Shown: positions 33,251 to 44,670 of the stretch, piece after piece
Layout of the letters: each line of letters begins with the position of its first letter
How positions within the stretch are numbered: position 1 is the first letter of the stretch
Position numbers and translations under genes: made by a program
Source of the DNA: Cristatella mucedo
Taxonomy: Eukaryota; Bryozoa; Phylactolaemata; Cristatellidae
NCBI GenBank assembly: GCA_009760855.2
Contig: WPIO01000142.1
Location: 622,501 to 686,500, forward strand
DNA length: 64,000 nt
Direction: 5' to 3'
The notes under the pieces: model-generated
What the model saw: the letters and a program-made list of their open reading frames with translations, nothing else
What the model was told of the DNA's origin: nothing
Database searches by the model: none

Positions 33251-33570
33251 ATGACAATAGGAAGGGGCGGAAGATGCCCGCGAGCATCTCGCTACCAAAA
33301 CAGCGATTTCCACATTTATGACGAATTCAATAAGAACAGATACGATTTAAGGTGATAGTGCTTAACGACAAAGTTGAAATGAGATATTGTAAGAGAAATT
33401 TCAGAGAGATTTATTAATGAGAAACTGAGCGAGGATGTGAAAGGGACATAAAGAGCCTTGCTCCAGATGTTTACCCGGCCATCTTACTTTGGCTACCACT
33501 ACGTCACTGCGAACAATGGAGCTCACAAGCCCAGTGGTTGGTATTTGCCGCGGGTGGGCAGCTGCTTAAA
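33251..33570. other. Unassigned sequence
   Basis: Nothing recognised between the LINE-A tail and the SINE-2 copy. Confidence 0.4.
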
Positions 33571-33574
33571 ATAA

Positions 33575-33740
33575 ATTATTAACAGCCGCATTTTTTAAAG
33601 CGGCAGTAGAGGATACTATTGGATACCACTTGCAGTTGGCAATAAAAGGATCTCTCACAGCAGGATTCGAAACCACGACCTCGGTGGTGAAGAGCGAGCA
33701 CCCTACCTTCGGGGCTATGGCAGTCACAGACCTGTCGAAG
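33575..33740 (-). mobile_element. SINE-2 copy, diverged
   Basis: On the - strand: tRNA-like head with gaaggtagggtgctcgc, B-box-like ggtttcgaatcctgc, then body gccaactgcaagtggta and tail gcggctgttaataa. It has the same order as the well-preserved copies at 54065 and 62453. Confidence 0.7.
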
Positions 33741-34019
33741 CCCGCGTTGCCTAGTTGGCTGCTGCAACGCTCTTTCCGGGCAACCGTGAGACATCTATCC
33801 AAATGCCCAGCCAAATTTGGGTCCGTGGAAGACTTGCCAGTCATTTTGTGGAATGAGAGTTTAGGAATTTACGGCGGATGGGTTATCACATGCGCAGTAG
33901 ATTCGAACCACGTATTAAAAAACATGAAAGCACAAGCCGATACAGGAAGCTCACGTGAAAAGTGCAGCATCTAGTCCACGGTAGCGAACCGCGAGTACCA
34001 ATGGCTGTTGTGCACTTGC

Positions 34020-34568
34020 CATAAGTAGTAGGGATACAGAGCAAAGCTCTTACGCTGACCCACGTTGGCCCGCCACGTGACCCACGTTGGCCCGCCACGT
34101 GACCCACGTTGGCCCGCCACTGCTTCTCTTCTTCGTACCTAGCTGAACTGCTGCACCAGTTTCTGCCTCCTCGTGTCCACCTCAGGTCTTCTATGGACAA
34201 TAAATTAGCTATTCAATTTCTTCGATTAAAGACCGTTGGCGACAGAAGCTTTAGCTCTGCATGTTCTAGACTGTAGAACTCGCTTCCACGATTCTTACGC
34301 AATGACAACTACGCTCCTGTTGCCGACTATGGCTCATCCTTTTCAGTGGTCCTGTGCTGCCACTTTTATGCTACTCACTACCTCAACTGCTCTCCTGACT
34401 CTGCTATGCTTCCCACTGTCTCGTTGTTGCGTGAGGCGAAGTCTGTTGGCTATCGAATACATACCGAAAGCCGCTTAGGCTGTGAGTGCGCTACACAAAA
34501 CTCTCCTGCGGCACACCCAGAAAGTCTTTATGACTTTGTGGAGTTACAGATGGAGATACATTACAGTA
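34020..34568 (+). mobile_element. LINE-B 3' fragment with internal 22-bp triplication
   Basis: Covers the LINE-B C-terminal domain (gctgaactgctgcaccagtt, gaccgttggcgacagaagc) and the full 3' UTR ending ggagatacattacagtaca. At 34056-34120 the unit tgacccacgttggcccgcca is present three times in tandem with a 22-bp period. Confidence 0.85.
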
Positions 34569-34771
34569 CACAGGGAGCTTTCATCCACGATAATCATGAG
34601 CCATTGCTTCGCGGTCAGTATCCTAGCAACCATTTTAAAACGTTTTCTAAACTACGTTTAACAGCAGTCATGCGGATTCATACTGACACCGCCCTACCCA
34701 CTCTTTCGGAGAAAGATCTACAAAATCAGCTGGCCAGTATTTGGGCCACTCCTTTGTGTATTTCTATGTCT

Positions 34772-35025
34772 TTGCTTGTAACTCCACAAAGCCACAAAAC
34801 CTGCGTGGGTGCTACGAAGGAGAGTTTGTATAGCCCACTTACAGTCTAAGCGGCTTTCGGTGCGCATTTGGCAGCCAACCGACTTATCTTACGCAACAAA
34901 GAGAAAGTGAGAAGCATAGCTGAGTCAGAAGGGAAATTAAGGTAATGTGTAGCACCAAAATAGCACTCGGGATGGCTGGAAAGGGTGCACCGCAGTCATC
35001 AAGCAACGGGAGAGTAGATATTGTT
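34772..35025 (-). mobile_element. LINE-B 3' fragment, opposite orientation
   Basis: Matches the LINE-B 3' terminus on the - strand (gtaactccacaaagccacaa, ggagagtttgtatagcc, caacaaagagaaagtgagaa). Together with the + copy ending at 34568 it forms an inverted pair whose 3' ends face each other across about 200 bp. Confidence 0.8.
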
Positions 35026-35229
35026 GTTGTTGATGTCGTTGCGTTAGAAGCTCCAGACTACAGGAAGCCTCTGGATCGGGAAGCTCGGTTCCTGGGCGTT
35101 TGCTTCTGTCTTCGGTGGACAAACTGGACCACCGATTATAATTGCAGATTACTTTTGGCAAAATTCTAGTGTCGACTCTCAAGTAAGTTTACTTTCAGAG
35201 TAGGAACAATTGAGGGCATGCTTAGATAA

Positions 35230-35700
35230 GAGTACTACAGCCAAAAGAGTTCATAATGAAACTTGATCTCTGCAATTCCTTTTATTCAGGACTTTTAACA
35301 TGGGCGTAAATCGTCTGCAGGCGGTGCAAAACTCTGCAGGTTGTCTTGTCTGTCATCAAAGACGTAGCTGCCACATCACTCCCACTTCAGTTTGGGCTTC
35401 GCTGGCTATTTATCATGCATTGAATCCGTTTCAAGAATCTCTCTGGCTCACAGGTCACTTGACTCGCTTGCACTAGTCTTGACCTATCTGACCTCCTCAC
35501 TCCTTCACTGTACTCTCGAACCACCCGCTCCTCAGCATTTATCTCGCTCTCCTCAGCACTACATTCAAATCTATTGGCGATCGAGCCTTCAGCTCGTATG
35601 CTCCGAGAGTCTGGAACGCGCTTCATGCAAATGACCTGTCATCTTTTAAATCTCCGATAAAATGGCATCTCTTCCGGTCAGCTGTCGCTTCGTCCCAGTG
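35230..35700 (+). mobile_element. Diverged LINE C-terminal fragment
   Basis: Recognisable elements are ggcggtgcaaaactctgcag (AVQNSA-like), gtagctgccacatcactccc, ggcgatcgagccttcagctc (GDRAFSS) and gagagtctggaacgcgcttc. The order is that of LINE-A, but sequence divergence suggests an older subfamily or a third family. Confidence 0.7.
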
Positions 35701-36560
35701 AACTTTTCTGTTTTTGCGGTGTGCTTTCCATGCGTACCTATCCACGATTCAGTGCATGTTACTAGCCAGCGGTCTGAATAACCCGTGGCCAATAGTGTCT
35801 TCATGTTTGCTTTAGCATGCTGGCCAAAGTACGATACTTGTCTGCTTCTGCATACTTGACACCGCAAATTTCACAAGCCCCAAAGGGTATTGACTCTATT
35901 GAAGTAAGTTTTAAAGTGCCTGGATGGAGATAAGTTTCTGGGTGGGTGCTGTAAAAGTGGCCAACTATTTTGATTGTTAACTATACGACGACTAGAGGCC
36001 GACTTAAGAGCCGAATCATCGCGTGCATGCAGCTGCGCCCGTGAAAAAGCCATCAGCAGCCAGAGGCCGTGCTTGCGGTCGGCTAGCACTTCTTGTGCGA
36101 ACTACAAATCTGCGCCATCCAAAGAAATTTGCGAAGGAAAAGCATAATGTCTGTCATGACACCATATTAATGAGTCTGCAGCCCTCAAGAAAACCACAAA
36201 CCGGGAGCCGGGGCCACCGATGAAAGCTTTTAGGCTGCTTGCCGATACGTTGGTGTCCCCGACTCTAAAACGGACAGCGCGTTTTAGAGCAAGCGGCAAC
36301 TCACTGCATTCCGAAGGTATATTTGAGGAGGTGGCGTGCGGTGCGTCGAATCGTGTAATGCTGAGCACCATCTATATTTATAATTGATAATAGCACTCGG
36401 TGCTTACTCGTTTGCATCGACAAGCACTCTAGGAGCCTCGTGGTCGCACAAGGACCAACGGGACTCCCTGCTCTGCGTCTGGATGATCGTCGATCAACCG
36501 ACTGAGGTACGGTGTAGGATTTCGGTATAGTAGTTCTACTCACACTTTGCCAAAGTGCAC
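35700..36560. other. Unassigned sequence with a SINE-like tail
   Basis: 35905-35955 resembles a SINE-1 tail (aaagtgcctggatggagata). No gene was recognised in the remainder. Confidence 0.4.
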
Positions 36561-37230
36561 TAATACGGCGACTGCCGGCAGGGCTTAGCGTAACGACGGG
36601 ACAGCGCGCGAGTGGCCTCTTTAGTCTCCCGCGCTCTTAGATCGTTCCTGCTCCAGGTCGCTGCATGTTTAGCGCATCCAGAACTTCCTAGGCACGAGCG
36701 GAAACTGCATCTTGCTTTCGCGCGGCGACTTTTCTCGTTCTCCGACGGCGGCTGCGGACGAGCGGGCCTCGCGGCCGCGGCTGTCCTAGGCTGACGCCGA
36801 GATCAGCCAGTGTGCCAAGGAGTAGCTGCCGAGGCTCAGAAGCACATCTAGCATAGCCCAGAGCGGGCTTACCGCGGGGCTGACAGTGGCGTGCTTTGTG
36901 AACTCACCGACGAAACGCCACGAACCGCACCCGCGCTACTGCGGACGGCCGACTAGGCGGGACCAGCCGGCACCACGCCCCCAGTACGTCGAGGTCGGGT
37001 CAAGGCCGCTTACGCCTGTCTGCGTCTTCGTCTGCAGCGGCGGACGGTACTGCCGCGCGCGCTCGACGCAGCGTGGGAGGATTTTTTTCGGCGGTCAGGC
37101 GTAGCGAGGGAGAGCGATAGAGAGAGGCCGCCGAAGCTTTCATCCTCGGCATTGCTCAGAGCGCCGGTCGAGCGACCCGAGCGGGTCGCGGCGGGCGTCG
37201 GCGCGCGCGCTCGCGCCGACGCTTCAGAGG

Positions 37231-37272
37231 ATGTCGCTCATCGGTGCCGCAGAGGCCGGCGCGGATCGACAG
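37231..37272 (+). CDS. Candidate first coding exon of the ankyrin gene
   Basis: ATG with A at -3, then fourteen codons reading MSLIGAAEAGADRQ, ending in CAG followed by gtaatt, a plausible donor. The exon would end in phase 0, the phase needed to join the ankyrin exon at 49560 (acceptor ttgcag, then GAG). In ankyrins a short, poorly conserved N-terminal exon precedes the pre-repeat helix, so the size and acidic/alanine-rich composition are reasonable. Against it: the implied intron is about 12.3 kb, short ATG-to-donor stretches are common by chance in GC-rich DNA, and an in-frame ATG at 49515 could serve instead. Confidence 0.35.
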
Positions 37273-37759
37273 GTAATTCGTCTGCTTCCCGGTCGGCGCA
37301 GAGGCGGCGCCCGGCGGCGCTCCCACGTCGCGCGGCGGCGGCACGCACGGCGGCGCCCGCAGCTCCCGCCTGAGCTCGACGTACGGCGGCATCGGCAGCG
37401 GCGGCGGCGGCGGCTTTTCTTTAGCGTCGCTATCGATTTTAACGAGCATCGCGTTCGTGCTCAATGAGCGAGCGCGCACCCTTCCGCTCCGGACGCAGCC
37501 GAGAGCGAAGGGGTGGGGACGTGTTCGTGCCGCCGCCGAGGCCGCCCTTTCGCGGCGCAGGGCGGTCGCGGCGCGAACGGGCGACGATTAAGGCGGCGGC
37601 GCGGTCGCCGCGCGCGTTCCCGGTTCGCTCCTCGCAGCGCCGTGAGTGCAGCGCGCTGGGCTGCTCCCTGCGACCGCGACTGCGCTCGCCGACAGCGAGA
37701 TGACCGAGTCGGCGGAGGCTCGACCCGAACTGCGTTTAGTTTAAAAGGTTTAAGGTTTT

Positions 37760-37933
37760 CCGATTGCCGCTGCCTCGAGTATTTAGCGGCCGAAGAGCCC
37801 TGGCGGCTGTCACCACCGCTTGCAGCGAGCAATTAATTAATGATCACCCACTGAGGCCGGACTCGAATCCACGACCTCGGAACTGAGGTTGTTAAAAGCA
37901 ACCGCCTTACCTAGTGTGCCATCGCGGCTCGCC
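37760..37933 (-). mobile_element. SINE-2 copy inside the CpG-rich region
   Basis: On the - strand: gatggcacactaggtaaggc (A-box region), hairpin sequence cctcagttccgaggtcgtgg, B-box-like gattcgagtcc, then a body resembling gcaagcggtggtgacagccg and a gctcttcggccgct segment. It is diverged from the two intact copies and unusually CG-rich. Confidence 0.75.
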
Positions 37934-39017
37934 TATCCGACACCGTCCGCGCGACGGTGCCGGAAAGGAAAACCGAAAACGAAAGATACCTTTCGCGTAC
38001 GCCCGACGCGACTCGTCGCCTGCCGAAACGGTAGGGTGGGTCGTTGACGAATTGTTAGCGGCGACGGAGCCAGGATTATACAAGTGAGGTGCATGACCCT
38101 CAAGTAACGCTAAATTATTGTTCGCAGCCGCCACGTTAACTTTGACATGATTAAAACTGAAAATATGATTCAAATTCACCAACAGAAAACCGACGCTCAC
38201 GTTCTCGCCAGGCATCGCCCCTTGCCTTGGCTCCCACCGCAGCCTGAAGCCCTCTTGGGTAGGGGGCAGTAGCCGCCCCCCCTCCCGGCACACCATCAGA
38301 CTCCGCCGCCGTTGACTAGCGGCCTTCGCTTTGAAGATGATGCTGGAGGTGGGCAGTCGGTCTTCGCTCCGCCAGCCGCTCGAATATCTTTCGGACGCAC
38401 TCGCCTCTGGCGGCACAGCGCGCGAACGTTAATCCTCTGCGTCGGCTTCACGGTCCGACGAATTCGGGCAGCGTGGGCGGCGATAGCCTGTCGGGCCCGC
38501 GGCCAAAAAAAGAAGAAACGCTTATCTGGCGCCGCCCAACCTGCCGGCGTAGCTCCGCGCGGAAAAAATGTGCCGGTCCTGAGACTGCTACTCCGGGCGT
38601 CCGCGTCCATCTAGCGTGCCGCATGGCTGCGTTTCTAGGGTACGCGAGTTTATCAAAGCGTCGCAGCAGCGTCGGCTTGCGCGCGCAGCACGTGCGCGCC
38701 GATTTGGCCTCTCGACCTCTCCTTGGCCGTCCCCGACGGGCTCTTTCTTGCTCCGCCCGAGCGTCGTCTGCTTCTTTCGCGCCGAAAGCTTTTCAACTTA
38801 ACCGAATGAGGTGAAACTAAAGAAGTGTTCCAAATGCGAGTAAACTTCATTGAGCTTCGCGTCCGTATTAGACAGTCGGAACGCCGAAATGCGGCGCCGT
38901 CCTCATTTAATCATAAATAATTTAAAGTCTAATCGCATGAATCGCACCTTCTTCAATTCCGTTCCTCGTCCGGCCAAGTGCTACAGGACAGCCACTAGGG
39001 GGAGGCCATTTTTGCGG

Positions 39018-39118
39018 TAACGGCGTCGATGCTTTGCAGCAAATGTAAAGCGCCTAGAAAGAGATTAAGTTCTCTGAGGGCGCTTTATCAAGTACATTAT
39101 TATTATTATTATTATATT
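39018..39118 (+). mobile_element. Minimal LINE-A 3' tail (about 100 bp)
   Basis: Only tttgcagcaaatgtaaagcg, the hairpin-like segment and (ATT)n are present. It is the shortest LINE-A insertion in the window and lies just beyond the CpG-rich region. Confidence 0.85.
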
Positions 39119-39119
39119 A

Positions 39120-40856
39120 GATGCTTTGGTCCGCATTATTCGCCGAGCTCACGTTTTCCGAAAATTTCCGGGTCGAGCCAAAGGCCGCGGTTCCTCCAAG
39201 TTTATCCTCAAAGCACGACCGGTAGAGATAAAATGCAATAGCGAATACTGTGGTGGCTAGAGCTTCTTGCTTTAGGTTAGCTGCATGTTTTATCATGGCT
39301 TCAGAATGGAACGAGGCCAGACTCCCCTAACGCGTACGGTGCCTGGACGATGCGAAGAACTCATTTGTAGAGACTAGTCTAACGGGTCGAAAGCACCTGC
39401 TTAGTGATGCGTGCTCTCAGCCCGACGCTCTGACCTCGAAGCTCTACTTTAACTACCAAACTGTCAAAGCGCTCTTTACTCATAAGAAAGAGACATCCAA
39501 TAGCTTTCCCAGCAGCAGCTGTACGCAACTGCGACATAGCTACGGGACGCGGTCCTCGTTTGGAGACGAGTATATGTAGCAAATAAGTTTTGGAGGCAAA
39601 ATATTGCCTACTAGAAACAGTCGCGGCGTTTTCTGCAGCTCAGCTCTATCGTGCATATTCGGCCAAATGGTTAGTAAATTGCGTTCGTATTCTTCTCGAT
39701 AGTGACAAATCAATTATTCAGTTAAGCCCTAGTCGTAGCTCACTATTGGATGCATTCGTATTACATTGGTTGGTGTACGTATAAAGCTACGGCAGCAAGC
39801 AACACCTGCTGTCCACCTCATCGCAGGTGGCTCAGTAATAGCAACCGGTGGGTCCAGATACGAATAACTTGGCGATGTCTGGCAGATATTGCCTTAACAA
39901 CAATCCATATTGCTTACTAAGATACAACACAAAATTTTAAACTCAGATCTCCTAAATTGTAGTTATTCTCGAAAATCACGGTAAGCTTAAAACACTATGC
40001 AAAGGCCTAGGAATAGACGTCTCTGTACACAGCAGCCTTCCAGGTTATTCCAGCATGCCCACATTTAGCGTCGTAATCAAGTTTTAGTCGCCTAATCACA
40101 AAAGTGCCAAATTTTTCCGGCGAGACATAAAATCCGTATTTACGTGCAGTTCGGGTTAGTTTAGGTTTTCAATGATCTAATGCTAAATCAAAATGGAGAG
40201 AGATTGCAGATCGAGCACGATAGTTGCTGAGCCATTTCAGTAGCTTGCATCGCACGGGCCTGCACAGCTACGTGCTTTTTGATAGCCCTCCTCTTGTGAC
40301 GCTTCAGAATAGCCAGCTTTCATTGCCAAGTTTTAAGATTTCATAGAAAGCGGTGCAAGATCATTTTTGCAATGACCCCTATCTCGGTTTTTGTGATTTG
40401 CAGCCAGCTTACAGCATAGGCGTTGCCGCATCTTTAGAGTACAACATCATCTCGTGGTTGTATATCCGAAATGCGAGAGTCAGTCAAGTTATTTCAATGT
40501 TCTTTCGATTAGAGAGGTTTATATTACGCTGCAGAAACTTTCTAAATATCTGATATAGTAGAGACACCTTATTTGCAAGCATTTGCTTAGCCTCCAAACT
40601 CGATAGCGTCCGATCGAGACTGCCTTTAACCCGGTATCCTGACCCGGGACGATCGGGTAAGCCTACACCGCGATAAGAAGGCAGAGCTGGTGGAGCTGGT
40701 CGAAGTGGTGATGACTTCGTGGTTCTATTAGGCCTTACAGAATAGAGAGGTGCGTTGGCGTATCGCCAGGCCTACGTTTAAGTCTGAGTGAGCTCAATCT
40801 GTCGTTGGCGTCGATTCAACCAGCACATCTTCAACATTTATTCTCTCTTCCTCCCC
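39120..40856. other. Unassigned sequence
   Basis: About 1.7 kb without a recognisable gene, RNA or repeat. It would lie in the first intron if the proposed first exon is right. Confidence 0.45.
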
Positions 40857-41200
<344 letters not shown>

Positions 41201-41439
41201 ACCACAAGTGCCTTGGCATACTGCCTTCCTGCACGGTAGGCCTTAGTAAGTTCATTCATGAGGCGCCATACATTATTTATAGTCCGTGCAGCTGGTTTTA
41301 AACAGAGGGAAGCGTCTGGAGATTCGGTACTGGGGATTGGGCAATGTGTAAAAAGACTATAGCCCCCCATGCAAGAAACTGACTCAAAGTTTGAAGTGGA
41401 GGTTCAACTTGAAGTGCCTTTTCATTCGTCTACAAAGAA

Positions 41440-41530
41440 TTATCGCAATCATCACCGCTTGCAGCAGTTGGCAATAAAGGATCGTCCACGGCAGCAATCG
41501 AACCCATGACCTCGATCGTGATCGTGATGA
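41440..41530 (-). mobile_element. Partial SINE-2 copy
   Basis: The - strand shows ttcgattgctgccgtgga, gatcctttattgccaactgc and gcaagcggtgatgat, i.e. the head-body junction of SINE-2. It is truncated or eroded on both sides. Confidence 0.6.
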
Positions 41531-41544
41531 GCATCGAGCCTAAC

Positions 41545-42075
41545 CTACCTCGCTATCCACTGAAATCCACGGGAATCGAATCGAGCGAAAGTCAACAGGC
41601 AATCGGTGGTGTGAAACTCGAATTTAGAGTGAATATTGCTGTGTACTTCGCTACAATGTACCGACCTTATTTATCGCCTTATCGCTCACGAATTCTCGTG
41701 AGCATGGCTTGCAAAAATGCTGCCCGCTAATACGATCGCCGCTATTACGATATTACGCTATTACGATCCACTCTAATCGATCGCAGATCCACCGAAAATT
41801 GGCATCGCTGGAACTGTAACTTAACTTTCACTGGAAGCTGTAACTTAAATTGCAAATTACTCTACACTATCATTCAAGTGCACTGACAAAGTTGCGTGAC
41901 ATTTCTCGTTCGCACTCTCATGCTTCGCACTCGCACTCTCATGCAATCCAGTGCAATTGACTGCAGCTGCCCGAAATGATACCGAAATTCACTGCAATCC
42001 ATCACAAGCCACAGAAGCCAATTTTTGTGAATTTGCTGGCGATCAAAGTAGTTAGCAATAGTTGTCAGCATCTCT
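41545..42075 (+). repeat. SAT-1-related repeat block
   Basis: Carries gaaatccacgggaatcg, cactctaatcgatcgcag, catgcaatccagtgcaattg and cactgcaatccatcacaag, the landmark motifs of the 19-20.6 kb array, in the same orientation. Periodicity is less clear here. Confidence 0.55.
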
Positions 42076-43950
42076 AAGTCCATTTTTATGAGAACCCACT
42101 ACCTAAATGGCATGCAGTTTGGTGGGAAAATTATGATAATGGTGTTCTACAATATCCCGTGATATTTGAGCTTTGCACCACCAATATATCCGGTTACTTT
42201 GTGCTTAATTAGAGTTGATCATACTGCATGGCTATAATTCGTTGTACCCAAGTCTAGTCAGCTCAAATGACATAGCACTGCCCATACAGAAGGTCAATCC
42301 ACTCTTTTTCCAATTGTTTGTGGCCCCAACCCGAGCTAGCAGCCATAATAGTAGTATTACTAATTACAATAGCACAATTGTGGATAACCCCTATGTAACG
42401 CAATCGCTTTCAGTGGATTTTGCATATTCTGTAAAGGAAGATACCACGCAGAGCCTAGTCGCCTCTCATCACCTAGCAGTTTTTGTTTTATTTTATTATC
42501 TTTGGAAGTAAATGTTTTTCTGGCACTTTTTTGGGCACATCCAGAAAATGTAGGAGTGTCCGAACATCTTGCGATAGTCTGAAGCTGTGATACTGCGATG
42601 GAACCAAGAACGTGGGAATCCCTATTCTTCTTCTCGGCCCAGCTGCTGGCCTGGCCTGGCCTCGTCTGGCCTGTCCCAACTAAGGCTATGAAAGGCCCCA
42701 AACCTAGACGACTGACTGCTCGAAAAACGATACCCGTGGTCTTAGAAAACAAGCCGGACCAAAGAAAAGAAGAAATTCTTCAACATTACTTGAGAGCAAA
42801 CGAGCTCATTGTGGCAGGTCAATTCCTAGCAGCTCGGTAAATGCAAGCCCACTGCTATCTGGTCTAGTGGCAGAGTCAGGCCGTGCCGCTGCCGCCCATT
42901 CCCACCAGTCTGCAAAGAGCAGTTCTCACTGATCGCCACGATTGCATGCATTCGGCTTTAGTTGGTTTGAACTTCTTCACCTGGAGCAACTGGATACGAA
43001 TGTAGCCGGGAATACCCCTTGCGACTGCTTTGTCAAGTCGAAGCAGGCAACGGAGTTAATCCAACAGCGAGATTTACTTATGTGCTAAAATAACCTGTAT
43101 ATAAAAATCAATCAAAATGATAAAAGACACGGACTTGGCAAGTAGGCCAACAAATGACTGCATTAAACAGGATGTTAGGCTAGTAGGAAATCAAAAGAAT
43201 GCCATCAGGCAAAGGTTTCAAGTGAATTAATAAGACGGATGAACCTAGGAATGGCCACCCAAAGTTGAGAGCCAAAGAATAACAAACGAACAAGTTTCGG
43301 GGTACGGCCTTGGTAGCTTGAGCGAGAGACTACCCGTCGAGAGAAGAGCGAGACCAAATCTAATTTGACGAAAAGCCAAATTGAACTAGAACTATCAAGC
43401 TGTGTTCTTGTGGCTCCTCTGCTAGATGATTGCATCTTTTTGTGCTGTAGAGGTCTATTTCTAGGGTCTGAGCCATCAACCGTCAGGCGTATAGTAGAGT
43501 CAACTATCCTGCGATCTTGGGGTTATCTTAGTTTAAACAGCTAGGACCGTTTGGTGCTGCGTAAGGCGTTTACACCACATAAGGCACTTGCACTGGTGCA
43601 CAAGCATTGCTGACCGGCCCGAAATAAACAGTCGCTTTCGGCCCCCAGCTACGGCTGGGTGTTTTGTCACCCAACCTACACAAGCCCCCACGTTTCAGTC
43701 ATGGCTGATCAAGGGAGGGGGCAGATGCTTATGCAGGGAGAAGTCAAGTGTGGCCGTCAAGTGCCACAAAGTACCATCGAAGGTCACCTGGCTAACCTCA
43801 CATGGAATAGTATAGAGTGGCTAACGTCTTTAGGATGTCCTAGTCTGTTACTCATTAGAAAACATGCAGCAGCAACAACAGAACGATAGCAGCAGTAGCC
43901 ATCACCAATTTTGTTCCTGGTTATACTTACGATCCTCTGGTGACAGCAAC
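42075..43950. other. Unassigned sequence
   Basis: No gene was recognised. 43600-43690 is similar to 150-220, so a dispersed repeat is present. An 80-codon + strand frame at 42598-42840 has a charged C-terminal half but no domain I know. Confidence 0.4.
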
Positions 43951-43954
43951 ATCC

Positions 43955-44670
43955 CAACTTCCACGGTCGGTGCTTAGTCCACTTCTTTTCACAAGTTGTA
44001 CTTTCACTTTTTCCACTTTTTCAAATTATACTCTTCGATGTAATTGTCGAGCACAATCCAGGCTCTCGTTTCAGAGCGGATGATACATAGCCGTGCGTAT
44101 GGGCCTTGAGTTCTCCTTTCCGTCCAGCACGTCAAACTCTCCCAGCTTCCGTGATGCACGTATTGTCAAGTCTGCCTACTTTCAGTTCAGTACATAACAA
44201 TACAAAGATTTCTGGCCCGCTTAGACAGATATACCACATTCAAGTTGATCCATGCATTTTCGATATCCGTCTTGGCTTCTTTTTACTCTCTATTGCAGGT
44301 CGTCCGGTTTTTACAATAAAGCGTTTACAGTTAGTGCAAAACTCTGGAGCACGGCTTGTCTGTCGTGTGCATCATAGTTGCTACACGATGCCACTTCTCA
44401 CCGACCAGCACTGGCTGCCCATTGACTTCGAAGTTATGTTGGTCACTTCTCGGACCCCTTATTATCTCGTGCTAGCTTACCTATCAGAGCTACTTCCCAA
44501 TCATGATAGGCACTAGGTCCTTGAGAAGACACCTTTGTGAGCTGATGCCTGCGGCAGCTGTGCATGTGCTCATGAGCCATTTTGAAATGCTTCATTTATA
44601 ACATATGCACCGTTTCTAAAAAGAGATTGAGTTATCTGAGGGAGATATAGAAATTTATTATTATTATTCT
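43955..44670 (+). mobile_element. LINE-A-like 3' copy, diverged
   Basis: It begins after reverse transcriptase motif B (gcttagtccacttcttttca), passes a broken motif C region (gtttcagagcggatgataca), then LQLVQNSGARLVC, PLLTDQHWLPI and LAYLSELLPN near 44320-44510. It ends with a decayed gagggagata tail and an (ATT)n-like run at 44650-44670. Confidence 0.75.

Larger units (their letters stand above)
36560..38810 (+). promoter_or_regulatory. CpG-island-like GC-rich region, candidate promoter of the ankyrin gene
   Basis: The sequence becomes strikingly rich in CG dinucleotides (densest at 37020-37720 and 38290-38800), unlike everything else in the window. It holds many mutually overlapping Arg/Ala/Pro-rich frames on both strands, which is expected from base composition and not evidence of coding. 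A short exon candidate (37231-37272) with a splice donor lies inside. No TATA box was recognised. A SINE-2 copy interrupts it at 37760-37933. Assignment to the downstream ankyrin gene rests on position and splice phase only. Confidence 0.5.

Noticed and set aside
34056-34120. CRISPR-like direct repeats
   Set aside because: Units are contiguous with no spacers and lie in an animal retrotransposon fragment; no repeat-spacer array exists in the window.
37152-38814. Many Arg/Ala/Pro-rich frames of 80-169 codons on both strands
   Set aside because: They overlap one another on opposite strands, lack domains, and are expected in CG-rich DNA with few stop codons.
42598-42840. 80-codon + strand frame with a charged C-terminal half
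   Set aside because: No domain, no clear splice sites and an overlapping frame on the other strand; insufficient for a gene call.
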